Shown here in pieces: positions 9,124 to 19,200 of a DNA stretch of 64,000 nucleotides. How positions within the stretch are numbered: position 1 is the stretch's first letter; the number at the start of each line of letters is the position of its first letter. This DNA comes from Allorhodoferax sp032337135 (GTDB taxonomy: Bacteria > Pseudomonadota > Gammaproteobacteria > Burkholderiales > Burkholderiaceae_C): positions 434,001-498,000 of the forward strand of contig NZ_JAVXZZ010000001.1 in assembly GCF_032337135.1 (NCBI RefSeq), written 5' to 3'. Under the pieces are notes generated by a model. The model had not been told where the DNA came from. It worked only from the letters and a program-made list of their open reading frames with translations, and did not search any database. The translations under genes were made by a program, and so were the position numbers.

Positions 9124-9253
9124 CGGCAAGCTTTCGTTGAACGGAACAACACCACGGCAGAAGGTGCCAGCGTGCTGACCTACCACGCTGGGTCGCACGG
9201 GAAGGATTGTCGCATCCCGGGACTGCGCGGAAGCGGCAAGCCCGATCCGTCGC

Positions 9254-9410
9254 TCAATGACAATCCCGACGCCGGGTCGCCAGCGCACCCAGCAGCGGCG
9301 TAAGGTCTTCGAGGTGGTGGGCGACGAGGTGGCGCAGCTGGCCACCAGTCTCACCGTCGCGCTGCCACGGGCCGGCCACCGCCATCAGGCGGCTCTGGTA
9401 GACCACGACG
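9254..9410 (-). pseudogene. Remnant of the 3' end of dnaE2 (about 52 codons)
   Basis: Read on the minus strand this stretch encodes a near copy of the C-terminus of DnaE2 at 12807-12960. YQSRLMAVAG, then HHLEDLTPLLG, then a final His and a TGA stop are shared in the same order and frame, with scattered substitutions. Similarity breaks off at about 9408, next to the stop codon of the HD-GYP gene (9411), so there is no start and no upstream polymerase. It is in the same orientation as dnaE2. Together the two tails form direct repeats flanking the kinase/HD-GYP pair. Confidence 0.85.
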
Positions 9411-10997
9411 CTAGTGGCCCTCGTCCACAAGCCAATCCGGCATTCCGCGATCCAGAAAGGCCTTCAGGGCATCCACAACGTCTGGGTCAAACTGCGTCCC
9501 CCGCCGCTCCAGGACATAGGCCAATGCCTGATCGAACGGCCACGGCTCCTTGTAGGGTCGGCTGTGCAGCAAGGCATCGAATACGTCCACCACAGCCACA
9601 ATGCGCGCCGCCAGTGGAATGGCGCTTCCCTTGAGGCCGCGCGGGTAGCCACGGCCATCAAAGTGTTCGTGGTGCCCCCCGGCAATGGCCGCTCCCAGGC
9701 TCAGGGAACTTTCACCTTCCACCATCTGCGCCGCCCGGGCGAGCACCGTCTCACCAACCAGGGCATGCTGCTCCATGATCTGACGCTCCTCGGGCGTGTG
9801 CTTGCCCGGCTTGAGCAGAACCGCGTCGGGTGTACCCACCTTGCCGACATCGTGCAGGATGCTGGCCAGGCCCACATAGGACATGAAAGTGGTCGTGGTT
9901 TCGTTCGGGAACTTCTGCGCCGCCCTGAGTTCGACGGCAATGGCCTCGGTCAGCTTGCAGACCCGCCGTACATGGCCACCCGTCGTGGCGTCGCGCGATT
10001 CCGCCAGATCCGCCAATGCGACGACGGTAGCCTCCTGCGTCATCCGCAGCTGCGAAAACATGTGCAGGTTGTCAAACGCTGCGGCGATCCGGTCGCAAAA
10101 CACGTTCAGCAGGCTTCGCTCGACGTCGCCCAGCGGCCACGGCGGGGAGAATGCCACGGCGAACTGGTGCCCATGTGCTGCCTCGATGAACAGCACATCG
10201 ACCGCTTCGCTGAAGTGGTTCTTGCGCTGCTGGATGGTGCTGCCAATGATGTCGTACCAGGGGTGCTCAGTCGGCAGCAGCGCGTGCTCGACCAAAGGCG
10301 TAGCACTTCCGGTGGATGCCATCACGATGGGAACTGGCTGCGTGCCGGCGGTGTCCTTGCGCATGACGCACAGCACGCCGTCCGTACCAAAGCTCAGAAT
10401 CGCCCCGACCTGCGTCAATACCCCGGAAGCCAACTCCTGCAACGAGCTCATCTGGTACAGATTGCTGGACGCCTCCAGAATGCGGTTGAGGCCCCGACGG
10501 TTGGCATCGATGGTCACCAAGCCTTCGTAGCCACGCAAGGACGTGATCAGCGTGGTGAAGAGCTTCTGGGTGGTGAGTTCGGTCTTGGCCTTGTAGTCAT
10601 TGATGTCGTAGTCGACGATGACCTGCTGCTCGGGCGCCTGCCCGGGCTGACCGGTGCGCAGCACGATGCGCACCAGGGTGTTGTTGAGCTCGTCCCGGAT
10701 ACGCCGCGCCAACCGCAGGCCCGCATCCTCGGTTTCCATGACCACATCCAACAGCACCAGGGCGATGTCGGGCTCGCGCGCCAGCAGTTCAAAGCCTTGT
10801 TCGCCCGAATAGGCCGAGAGTATTTCGATGCGCCGCCCCTTGAACACCACCTGGCCCAGCGCCAGACGCGTGACTGCATGGATGTCGGGTTCATCGTCCA
10901 CCACCAGCAGTCGCCAAGGCTTGAGCGCCTGGGCCGGCGCCTCCTGGGGAACGTCATCTTCCAGCCAGTCATCACTGTCCGTGGTATCCATGTTCAT
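9411..10997 (-). CDS. Response regulator with REC, DUF3369 and HD-GYP domains (c-di-GMP phosphodiesterase)
   Basis: 528 residues. The N-terminal receiver (about 28-150) has LLVVDDEPD and the phosphoacceptor region VLLDVVME. A DUF3369 segment (about 170-315) starts near YEGLVTIDANRRGLNRI. The C-terminal HD-GYP domain (about 325-515) has HDVGK and HHEHFDGRGYP, so its metal and GYP motifs are intact and it should hydrolyse c-di-GMP. GGAGA precedes the ATG. Its start overlaps the stop of the upstream histidine kinase by four bases (ATGA), so they are translationally coupled and surely form one phosphorelay. Its 3' end abuts the dnaE2 remnant. Confidence 0.93.
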   Translation of the reverse strand: MNMDTTDSDDWLEDDVPQEAPAQALKPWRLLVVDDEPDIHAVTRLALGQVVFKGRRIEILSAYSGEQGFELLAREPDIALVLLDVVMETEDAGLRLARRIRDELNNTLVRIVLRTGQPGQAPEQQVIVDYDINDYKAKTELTTQKLFTTLITSLRGYEGLVTIDANRRGLNRILEASSNLYQMSSLQELASGVLTQVGAILSFGTDGVLCVMRKDTAGTQPVPIVMASTGSATPLVEHALLPTEHPWYDIIGSTIQQRKNHFSEAVDVLFIEAAHGHQFAVAFSPPWPLGDVERSLLNVFCDRIAAAFDNLHMFSQLRMTQEATVVALADLAESRDATTGGHVRRVCKLTEAIAVELRAAQKFPNETTTTFMSYVGLASILHDVGKVGTPDAVLLKPGKHTPEERQIMEQHALVGETVLARAAQMVEGESSLSLGAAIAGGHHEHFDGRGYPRGLKGSAIPLAARIVAVVDVFDALLHSRPYKEPWPFDQALAYVLERRGTQFDPDVVDALKAFLDRGMPDWLVDEGH

Positions 10998-12571
10998 CTT
11001 TCTCCAACGTCGGACACAGTTTTTGTGGAGCCTCGTTGAGGCTGGGGAGCCACACGCGGAACAGTCAACTCAAAACACGCCCCATGGGGCACCACGTTCT
11101 GTACCGCGATGGTTCCACCAAGGTGTTTGGTGACGATGTTAAACACAATGTGCAACCCCAGTCCAGTGCCGCCCTGCCCACGCCGTGTGGTGAAGAAGGG
11201 TTCGAAAATCCGGCCCAGGTGCTCGGCGGGAATCCCTCGCCCGTCATCACGCACAGCCAGGCAGACCTGGTCCGCCTTTTGGGAGACGATGACCTCAATG
11301 GTGCCGGTCTGTCCCGGCTCGAAGGCATGCGTGATGGCATTCATGATCAGATTGGTGAGTACCTGGGCCAATAGCCCGGGGTAGCTGTCCATCTGAATGG
11401 CATCCGGGCAATTCAGCACGACTTGCGCATGGCCCTTTTTCAGGGCCGGATGCAGGCTGGTAGTGAGCTCGTCGAGGTAAACCCGCACATCGAAGGCCCG
11501 GCGCTGTTCGCTGGTCTGGTCGACCGCCACCTGCTTGAAGCTCTGGATCAGATGGGCCGCGCGCTCGGCATTGGCCATGATCAGCTTGACGCTCTCGCCG
11601 GCGGTTTGCAGGTACGCGGCTATTTCGGACTTGCGCACGGCCCCCTCTGCCATGGCCTGGGTTGTGCGCAGCGTCTCCTGTTGCAACACCGATGCACTGG
11701 TGATCAGTATGCCCACCGGCGTGTTGATCTCGTGGGCAACGCCTGCAACCATGCCGCCCAAACCTGCCAGCTTTTCGGACTGGATGAGTGATTCCTGTGC
11801 GGCCTGCAGGTCATGGTATGCCTGCTCTGTTTTCTTCATTGCTTCACGCGCAGCGTCTTCGGCCTGCGCCCGCCGAGCAATCACCTGACGCAGACGCCGC
11901 TGCGTTTGGTTGAAGCCGCGTATCACCTCTCCGAATTCGTTGCGGCTGGTTTCCGGTAGCTCCTCGGCATCCTCCCCATGGTGCTGGGCCAGTTCGAACA
12001 GCGCGTCGCGCAACTGGCCTATGGGTTTGAACACCATGTTCAGACTGATGATCAAGGCAACGACCAACACCGCATCCAGCAGCACGATTTCCACCATGCG
12101 GTTGACCAGTGACGCCCGCAAAGCGGCGTCAATGCCGGCGCGGGTGAATACCACTTCGACCCGGCCGATCGCCACGCGGGCGTCGCTTGTGCTGGAACGG
12201 TCCTGCGTATCGGCATCGACGAACAGCGTGGCGGTGGTGGTGGTATGCAAGGCGCTGGCCCCTGCGCCAGGTGCAGCATCGGCTTGGATACCTGCCAGCC
12301 GCACCGATTTGGCGTCGAACACCGTGATGGCGACGACTTCGCTGGAACCCATTTCCGCCTCCATGATGCGGCGGGATTGGGGAGCGTCGTAGTTCCAGAC
12401 ACTCGCGGGCAAGGAGGTGGTCAGGCGCAAGACCACCGCTTTTTGGCGCTCTACAAACCCTTGCTCCAGTTCGCGCGAGAGGCGTAGCTGGCTGTAGACA
12501 CCGAAGCCGGCCAAGGTGAGCGTGACCAGCAACACAAACAACGCAGTCAACCGGAATCGAATGGAATGCAT
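10994..12571 (-). CDS. Membrane sensor histidine kinase partner of the HD-GYP regulator
   Basis: 525 residues. A transmembrane helix at about 8-28, a periplasmic region of about 130 residues and a second helix (about 160-180, EIVLLDAVLVVALIISLNMVF) precede a HAMP-like linker and coiled coil. The dimerisation/phosphoacceptor motif GVAHEINTP places the phosphorylated His at 280. The ATPase domain has NLIMNAITHAFEP, DDGRGIP, PFFTTRRGQGGTGLGL. The sensory region carries no motif that identifies its ligand. It is the first gene of a two-gene operon; the 235 bases upstream hold no other gene. It lies downstream of dnaE2 in the same direction. Confidence 0.92.
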   Translation of the reverse strand: MHSIRFRLTALFVLLVTLTLAGFGVYSQLRLSRELEQGFVERQKAVVLRLTTSLPASVWNYDAPQSRRIMEAEMGSSEVVAITVFDAKSVRLAGIQADAAPGAGASALHTTTTATLFVDADTQDRSSTSDARVAIGRVEVVFTRAGIDAALRASLVNRMVEIVLLDAVLVVALIISLNMVFKPIGQLRDALFELAQHHGEDAEELPETSRNEFGEVIRGFNQTQRRLRQVIARRAQAEDAAREAMKKTEQAYHDLQAAQESLIQSEKLAGLGGMVAGVAHEINTPVGILITSASVLQQETLRTTQAMAEGAVRKSEIAAYLQTAGESVKLIMANAERAAHLIQSFKQVAVDQTSEQRRAFDVRVYLDELTTSLHPALKKGHAQVVLNCPDAIQMDSYPGLLAQVLTNLIMNAITHAFEPGQTGTIEVIVSQKADQVCLAVRDDGRGIPAEHLGRIFEPFFTTRRGQGGTGLGLHIVFNIVTKHLGGTIAVQNVVPHGACFELTVPRVAPQPQRGSTKTVSDVGER

Positions 12572-12806
12572 AAACCCCGTTCAATGGGACGCCCAACCCA
12601 GTCCTCGCAGTCCACCGTGGCCTGAGGCGATTCGATGGGACTGCGGGTCAAGTATTGCACGAGTATGTGGCCACCGGATGCTTTTTTCCCCCGATGCACG
12701 CGACCCCTTCCTTGCCTGGGAAACGCTTCGACTGGCTCCCCACATGGGTTACTGACCGGGCTGCGCCCAGCACCCCAGAGCGCGGGCGGTTTCAGCCGCA
12801 CCGAAG

Positions 12807-15800
12807 TCAATGGAAGTCCCGGCTTCGGGTCGCCAGCTCACCCAGCAGCGGCGTGAGGTCTTCGAGGTGGTGGGCGATGAGGTGGCGCACCTGGCCGCCG
12901 GTCTCGTCGTCGCGCTGCCACTGCCCCGCCACGGCCATTAAGCGGCTCTGGTAGACCACGTCGCGAAAGCGCTCCTTCACCTTGGCCCAGACGATGACGT
13001 TGACGCTGCCGGTCTCGTCTTCCAGCGTGACGAACACCACGCCCTTGGCGGTCTGCGGGCGCTGGCGTGCCGTCACCAGGCCGCAGGCCCGCACCCAGCG
13101 CCCGCTGGCAACATCCGCCAAATCTGTCGAGCGCAGGAAATTTCTGTTCCGCTTCCATTTTGACAGCTGCTCACGCAATAAAGTCAAGGGGTGAGCACGC
13201 AAACTCAAACCCGATGCGGCGTAGTCGAACACCACTTCCTCGCCCAGCGGCGCGGCATGCAGCACCAGCGGCAGTTCGTCCACCGGCGCTTCGCGCAGCA
13301 GTTCGGGCGCGGCGTGCAGGGCCGAGGCTTCCCACACCTGCTGGCGGCGGTGGCCGCTCAGACTGTGCAGCGCATCGGCACTGGCCAGGGCACGCAGGTC
13401 GCCGGCGTCGAGGCGGCAGCGCAAGGCCAGGTCCTGCACGCTGGCAAAGGGCTCCACCCGGCGCTCCCCTGCAATGCGCTCGGCCACCGCCTGGTGCAGC
13501 CCGCCCACCATGCGCAGGCCCAGGCGCACCGCGGGCTGGGGCGCCAGGTCGGCCCACACCAAACCGTGCTGGCTGCCGGGCGTGGCGGCCTCCAGGCTGC
13601 AGTCCCAGTCGCTGTGCTGCACATCCACCGCGCGCACTTCCACGCCGTGGCGGCGGGCGTCCTGCACCAGCTGCGAGGGGCCGTAGAAGCCCAGCGGCTG
13701 GCTGTTGAGCATGGCGGCCAGAAAGCAGGCCGGCTCGTGGCGCTTGAGCCAGCAGCTCACGTACACCAGCAGCGCAAAGCTGGCGGCGTGGCTTTCGGGA
13801 AAGCCGTACTCGCCAAAGCCCTCGATCTGTTTGAACAACTGTTCGGCGTATTCGCGCGTATGCCCGTTGGCCAGCATGCCCTGCACCATGCGCTCGAAGA
13901 ACACAAGCACGCCGCCCTTGCGCTTCCAGGCCGCCATGGAGCGGCGCAGCTGGTCGGCCTCGCCCGCACTGAAACTGGCCACCGCCATGGCCACCTGCAT
14001 CACCTGCTCCTGGAAGATGGGCACGCCCAGCGTGCGTTTCAGGGCCTCTTCCAGCCCCGGTGAGGCATAGGTCACCGCCTGCGGATTGGCGCGCGCCTTC
14101 AGGTAGGGGTGCACCATGCCACCCTGGATGGGCCCTGGGCGCACGATGGCGACCTCCACCACCAGGTCGTAGAAGCAGCGCGGCTGCAGGCGCGGCAGCA
14201 TGCTCATCTGGGCGCGGCTCTCGATCTGGAACACGCCCACAGTGTCAGCCGCGCACACCATGTCGTAGGTGGCGGCATCCTCCGCCGGGATGTCCTGCAT
14301 GCGCCAGGCAACACCGCGCCAGGCCGTCATGAGCTGCAGGCAGCGGCGGATGGCCGAGAGCATGCCCAGCGCCAGCACGTCCACCTTCAGGAGGCCCACC
14401 GCATCGAGGTCGTCCTTGTCCCACTGGATGATGGAGCGATCCGGCATGGCGGCGTTTTCCACCGGCACCAGGGCCGTGAGCGGGCCTTGGGTGAGCACAA
14501 AGCCACCCACGTGCTGGCTCAGGTGGCGCGGAAAGCGCTGCAGCGTGCGCGCCAGTTCCAGCCAGTGCTGCAGGTGCAAGGGCTCCAGGCCCAGTGCCGC
14601 CACCAGCGCATCCATGTCCTGCGCATCCACCGCTAGCCCCCGTGCTTGCGCCACCTTGGCCAGGGCCGTGTGCAGCCGCTCGGTCAGCACCTCACGGCTG
14701 TACATGCCCGGGTGCTCCTTGCATAGGGCGGCCACCACGTCTTCGGGCAGGCCCAACGCCCGGCCCACGTCGCGCAGGGCGCTGCGCGGGCGGTAACTGA
14801 TGACGGTGGCGGCAATGGCGGCGCGCTCCCTGCCGTACTTGGCGTAGATGTACTGGATGACCTCCTCGCGGCGCTGGTGCTCGAAATCCACGTCGATGTC
14901 GGGCGGCTCGTCGCGCTCGCGCGAGATGAAGCGCTCGAACAGCACGCTGGAACGCGCCGGGTCCACCTCGGTCACGCCCAGGCAGTAGCACACCGCCGAG
15001 TTGGCCGCCGAGCCGCGCCCCTGGCACAGGATGCCCTGGCTGCGCGCAAAGCGCACGATGTCATGCACGGTCAGGAAATACATCTCGTAGCGCAGCGCAG
15101 CAATGAGTTCGAGCTCATGCTCCAGCTGCGCACGCACCTTGTCCGGCACGCCCTGCGGGTAGCGCACTTGCGCGCCCTCTTCGGTGTAGTGGCGCAGGGT
15201 CTGGGCCGGAGTCTGGCCCGGCAGCACGGCTTCCAGCGGGTAGTGGTAGCGCAACTGGACCAGGCTAAAGCGACAGCGCTGCGCCACCTCTGCCGTGGCC
15301 GAGAGCCAAGGCTGCGGGTACAGCGCCTGCAGGCGGTCGAGGGGGCGCAGGTGCGCTTCGGCACTGGGCTGCAGCGCCGTGCCGCACTGCGCCACTGAGC
15401 ACCCCAGCCGCACGGCGGTCAGCACGTCGTGCAGGGGCTTGCGGCTGCGCACGTGCATCAGCACCCGGGGCAGCGCCAGCACGGGTACGCCTGTGAAGCG
15501 CTGCAGCTGCTCCAGGCGCAGGCGCTGCAGGTCCGCATCGTGCGTGGCCCCAAGCTCCGCCCCCAGCCACAATTCACTGCCAAATTGGCACCTGGCCCAT
15601 GTCAATATTGCGTAAGCAGCTTCTATTTTGATAGCAAAAGGAAGCTGCAGCAGCACTACACAGTGCTGCAGGCTGGCCCAGCCGGAGTGCAGCCAGTCCA
15701 CCCGGTACTGCCCCTTGGGCGCACTGCGCCGTGCAGCGGTGATGAAGCGGCACAGCGCCCCCCACCCGGCCAAGGTACGGGGTAGCACCACCACCGTGAA

Positions 15801-16046
15801 ATGCACCGCAGCCTGCCCCGGCAGCGGCACCTGGAACGAGGCCCCGGGCAGCAACGGCAGCCCCAACGCCTGCGCTGCACCGTGGGCGCGCACCACCCCG
15901 GCCACCGAGGCCTCGTCGGTGATGGCCAGCCCACCGTAACCCAGCTGCTGCGCCCGCGCCACCAGCTCTTCGGGCTGCGACGCCCCCTGCCCGAAGCTGA
16001 AGCTGCTCAGGCTGGCGAGTTGGACAAAGGGGCAGAGGTCGGACAT
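12807..16046 (-). CDS. dnaE2: Error-prone DNA polymerase DnaE2
   Basis: 1079 residues from the ATG at 16046; an upstream ATG at 16067 lies inside the LexA box and is rejected. The order is an N-terminal PHP domain, then the C-family polymerase core with CQGRGSAANSAVCYCLGVT, RDEPPDIDVDFEHQRREEVI, QWDKDDLDAVGLLKVDVLAL and GFGEYGFPESHAASFALLVY, then a C-terminal OB fold (VFVTLEDETGSVNVIVW). DnaE2 does translesion synthesis with ImuA and ImuB in the SOS response. Unlike the common imuA-imuB-dnaE2 operon, it is separated from imuB by a large kinase gene on the other strand and has its own LexA box. Two 55-nt repeats lie in the frame (residues about 138-156 and 948-966). Confidence 0.97.
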   Translation of the reverse strand: MSDLCPFVQLASLSSFSFGQGASQPEELVARAQQLGYGGLAITDEASVAGVVRAHGAAQALGLPLLPGASFQVPLPGQAAVHFTVVVLPRTLAGWGALCRFITAARRSAPKGQYRVDWLHSGWASLQHCVVLLQLPFAIKIEAAYAILTWARCQFGSELWLGAELGATHDADLQRLRLEQLQRFTGVPVLALPRVLMHVRSRKPLHDVLTAVRLGCSVAQCGTALQPSAEAHLRPLDRLQALYPQPWLSATAEVAQRCRFSLVQLRYHYPLEAVLPGQTPAQTLRHYTEEGAQVRYPQGVPDKVRAQLEHELELIAALRYEMYFLTVHDIVRFARSQGILCQGRGSAANSAVCYCLGVTEVDPARSSVLFERFISRERDEPPDIDVDFEHQRREEVIQYIYAKYGRERAAIAATVISYRPRSALRDVGRALGLPEDVVAALCKEHPGMYSREVLTERLHTALAKVAQARGLAVDAQDMDALVAALGLEPLHLQHWLELARTLQRFPRHLSQHVGGFVLTQGPLTALVPVENAAMPDRSIIQWDKDDLDAVGLLKVDVLALGMLSAIRRCLQLMTAWRGVAWRMQDIPAEDAATYDMVCAADTVGVFQIESRAQMSMLPRLQPRCFYDLVVEVAIVRPGPIQGGMVHPYLKARANPQAVTYASPGLEEALKRTLGVPIFQEQVMQVAMAVASFSAGEADQLRRSMAAWKRKGGVLVFFERMVQGMLANGHTREYAEQLFKQIEGFGEYGFPESHAASFALLVYVSCWLKRHEPACFLAAMLNSQPLGFYGPSQLVQDARRHGVEVRAVDVQHSDWDCSLEAATPGSQHGLVWADLAPQPAVRLGLRMVGGLHQAVAERIAGERRVEPFASVQDLALRCRLDAGDLRALASADALHSLSGHRRQQVWEASALHAAPELLREAPVDELPLVLHAAPLGEEVVFDYAASGLSLRAHPLTLLREQLSKWKRNRNFLRSTDLADVASGRWVRACGLVTARQRPQTAKGVVFVTLEDETGSVNVIVWAKVKERFRDVVYQSRLMAVAGQWQRDDETGGQVRHLIAHHLEDLTPLLGELATRSRDFH
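13151..13205 (+). repeat. 55-nt dispersed repeat, copy inside dnaE2 (C-terminal part)
   Basis: A 17-base GCT...AGC segment is followed by the 10-base core TGCTCACGCA and a 28-base tail. It runs antisense to dnaE2 and corresponds to the residues around REQLSKWKRNRN. The tail is more diverged than in other copies. Confidence 0.65.
15581..15635 (-). repeat. 55-nt dispersed repeat, copy inside dnaE2 (PHP domain)
   Basis: Same layout in the gene's own direction: 17-base AT-rich GCT...AGC segment, core TGCTTACGCA, tail ending CCAATTTG. It encodes the segment around IKIEAAYAILTWARCQF, which is locally much richer in A+T than the surrounding gene. Confidence 0.85.
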
Positions 16047-16055
16047 GGTTGAATA

Positions 16056-16071
16056 CTGTATTTTCATACAG
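16056..16071. promoter_or_regulatory. LexA box upstream of dnaE2
   Basis: CTGT (16056-16059), eight bases, ACAG (16068-16071): a perfect CTGT-N8-ACAG SOS operator. It ends 9 bases before the dnaE2 ATG at 16046, so LexA bound here would cover the transcription or translation start. It is 138 bases from the GTG of the divergent hybrid kinase, so an effect on that gene is possible but not indicated. Confidence 0.9.
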
Positions 16072-16208
16072 TATTTTCCAGGGTGAAATACCCCTGCCGC
16101 GTGATATTGCTTTTTGCCCGCTTCCGTTTAGCATGGCGCCAAGGTCCGCCGGTACACGCTCTTCTGGCAGGCTGACACCGCCACCAAGCGCACTACAGGG
16201 AGAGTCAT

Positions 16209-19200
16209 GTGAGTCCACTGCAGCGGAACCTGCGCTTGCTGGGAGAAGTCCTCCTGATTCTGGTGCTGGCCGAGTTCGGCATCATGCTGCTGCTGTCCTG
16301 GCTCGCCCCCGGGATTGCGGGGCTGACCGAAGCCGTGGTCGATGCGGCACTGCTGGCCTGCCTCACCACCCCGCTCATCTTCTGGCGTGCCAGCACCGCC
16401 CTGCGCCACCAGGCCGCCTCCACCGAGCCGTCGCATGCCGATGCCGTATCGCGCCGACGCGCCCTGGCCATGGCGCTGGGCGCGCAGGTACTGGGCCTGG
16501 CACTGACCGGCGGCCTGCTGCACTGGAAGATGCAGGATGCGCAGCAGGAGCAGGATACTGAACTGCAGTGGCGCGTGGGGCGCCTGAGCCAGGAAATCGA
16601 GCGCCGCTTCACCCAACCCCTGTACGGACTGCGGGGTCTGCGCGCGACCTATGCAAGTACCTCCGACATGACCCATGCCGAATTCCGGCGCTGGGTGCTG
16701 AACCGCAACCTGCCCGTGGAGTTTCCCGGCATCCGCGGCTTTGGTTTCATCGAGCGCGTGCCGCGCGCGCACCTCGACGCCTACCTGCAGATTGCCCGCC
16801 AGGAAATCGGCCCGGAATTCCAGGTCCGTACCCAGGGCCAGGCCAGCGACCTGCTGGTCATCCGCCACATCGAACCATTCGAGAACAACCGGGCCGCACT
16901 GGGCTTCGATATCGGCTCCGAGCCCCGCCGGCGCGAAGCCGCCGAACGGGCCATCCACAGCGGACAGCCGGCACTGACCGAACGCGTCGAACTGGTGCAG
17001 GACAGTAGCAAGACGCCCGGGTTCCTGTACCTGTTGCCGGTCTACAGCACCGACACCCCTTCACCAGACACCCTGCGCGGTCTGGTGTATGTCCCCATCG
17101 TGGCCCGGGAGTTGCTGGAAGGCGCTACCGCGGTAGCTGGCGACCTGGTGGACTTCGCCATCTACGACGGCCCCGCCGACGCCGACCACCTGGTCTACCG
17201 CAGCACGCCCCATGCGGTGGGCCCGGCCGAGGCCCAGGCCAGCACCACCTACCTGGCGGTAGGTGGGCGCAACCTGACGCTGCAGTTCTGGCCCTCGCCA
17301 CTGGGAGTCAGCTCGATGCAGAAAGACTCCACCCTGCTGGTCATGGGCGGTGTGGGTGCCCTGGCCAGCACCTTGCTGGCGGCGGCCATCTGGCTGCTGG
17401 GCCAGTCGCAGCAACGGGCCCAGCGCCTGGCCCAGGCCATGACACAGGACATCCAGCGCCTGAACCAGGTGGCCAACCATACCCAGGACGCGGTGGTCAT
17501 CCTCGACCCCACCGGCCACATCACCTGGGTGAATGAAGCCTTCAGGCGCATGCGCCCCGACCCCACCCTGCCGCTGCTGGGGCAGCACATGCTGGAGATG
17601 CCAGTATTCGTGGACGGCACCGATGAGGCCCGCGCCACACTGACCCATTTGCTGGAACAGGGCAAGGCAGGAACGATTGCACTGTCGTTCACCGCACGCT
17701 CGGGCCGAGTCCGCTACATTGATGCCCAGTTCACGCCCTTCCAGGACGAGCGGGGCCAGCTGGCAGGTTTCATCGGCGTGGGTTCAGACATCACCGAGCT
17801 CAAGTCCACCGAACTGCGGCTGCAGGCGGCCCTGCGCAGCTCGCAAGCACTCCTCACCACGGTGGAAACGCATGCCATCGTGTCGTTTTCCGACCGCCAT
17901 GGCACCATCACCGACGTCAACCAGAGCTTTTGCGCGGTGTCGGGATACAGCAAGGAAGAATTGGTTGGGCAGAACCACCGCATCGTCAACTCGGGCGAAC
18001 ATCCCCCTGCGTTCTGGTCCGAGATGTGGGGCACCATTTCCAGCGGCCGCCCCTGGCGTGGAGAGATCTGCAACCGGCGCAAGGACGGCGCGCTGTACTG
18101 GGTGGACAGCATGATCGCCCCTTTCATCGGCGACGATGGGCTGGTCGAGCGCTACGTATCCATCCGCACCGAAATCACCGAGCGCAAGGCCAACGAAGCG
18201 GCCCTGCTGCAGGCGACCCACCGCCTGGAACTGGCCGTCGAAGGCAGCAACGAAGGCTTGTGGGACTGGATGGACATTGGCCAGGATGCGCAATGGTGGT
18301 CCCCCAGCTACTACCGGCTGCTGGGCTACACCCCGCAAGAACTGCCGGCCCGCGCCAGCAGCTTCCGAGACCTGCTGCACCCCGACAGCGTGGAGCCGAA
18401 CCGGCGCATGCTCGACGCCGCACTGGCCAACTCGGCCGAGTTCAACCTGGAGGTGCAATTGCGCACCGGGTCGGGCGCATACCGCTGGTTCCACACCCGT
18501 GCCAAGGTGTACCGCGACAGCACTGGCCAGCCCCGGCGCATGGCCGGTGCCACCCAGGACGTGACCGAACGGCGCCAGGCCCAGACCCAGCTGGAACAGG
18601 CCATGCACGCAGCCCAGGCCGCCACGGTGGCCAAGGGCCAGTTCCTGGCCAACATGAGCCACGAACTGCGTACCCCCATGAATGCCGTGCTGGGCATGCT
18701 CAGCCTGCTCGACAACACCGAACTCAATGCGCAGCAGGAAGACTATCTGCGCAAGTCGCGCAGCGCCGCCGAATCGCTGCTGACCCTGCTCAACGACATC
18801 CTGGACCTGTCCAAGGTAGACGCCGGCAAGATGGAGCTCGACCCCCAGCCCACGCCGCTGGACCCTTTCCTGCAGGACCTGTCGGTGTTGCTGAGCGCCT
18901 ATGTCGGCAAGAAGCCGGTGGAATTGCTGTTCGACATTGACCCGGCCTTGCCCGACACCGTGCGCGTGGACGCCAACCGTCTGCGCCAGGTGCTCATCAA
19001 CCTGGCGGGCAATGCCGTGAAGTTCACCGAACAGGGCAACGTGGTGGTGCGCCTGGCGCTGCTGGAACGGCTGGGGGAACGGGTGCGCATAGCCTTTTCC
19101 GTGTCCGACAGCGGCATCGGCATCAGTGCCGAGCAGCAGGCCCGCCTGTTCCAGTCCTTTTCCCAGGCCGAAGCCTCCACCACCCGCCGCTTCGGCGGTA

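Noticed and set aside
16044..16067. Upstream ATG at 16067 as the dnaE2 start.
   Set aside because: It lies inside the LexA box and adds seven residues unlike other DnaE2 N-termini.
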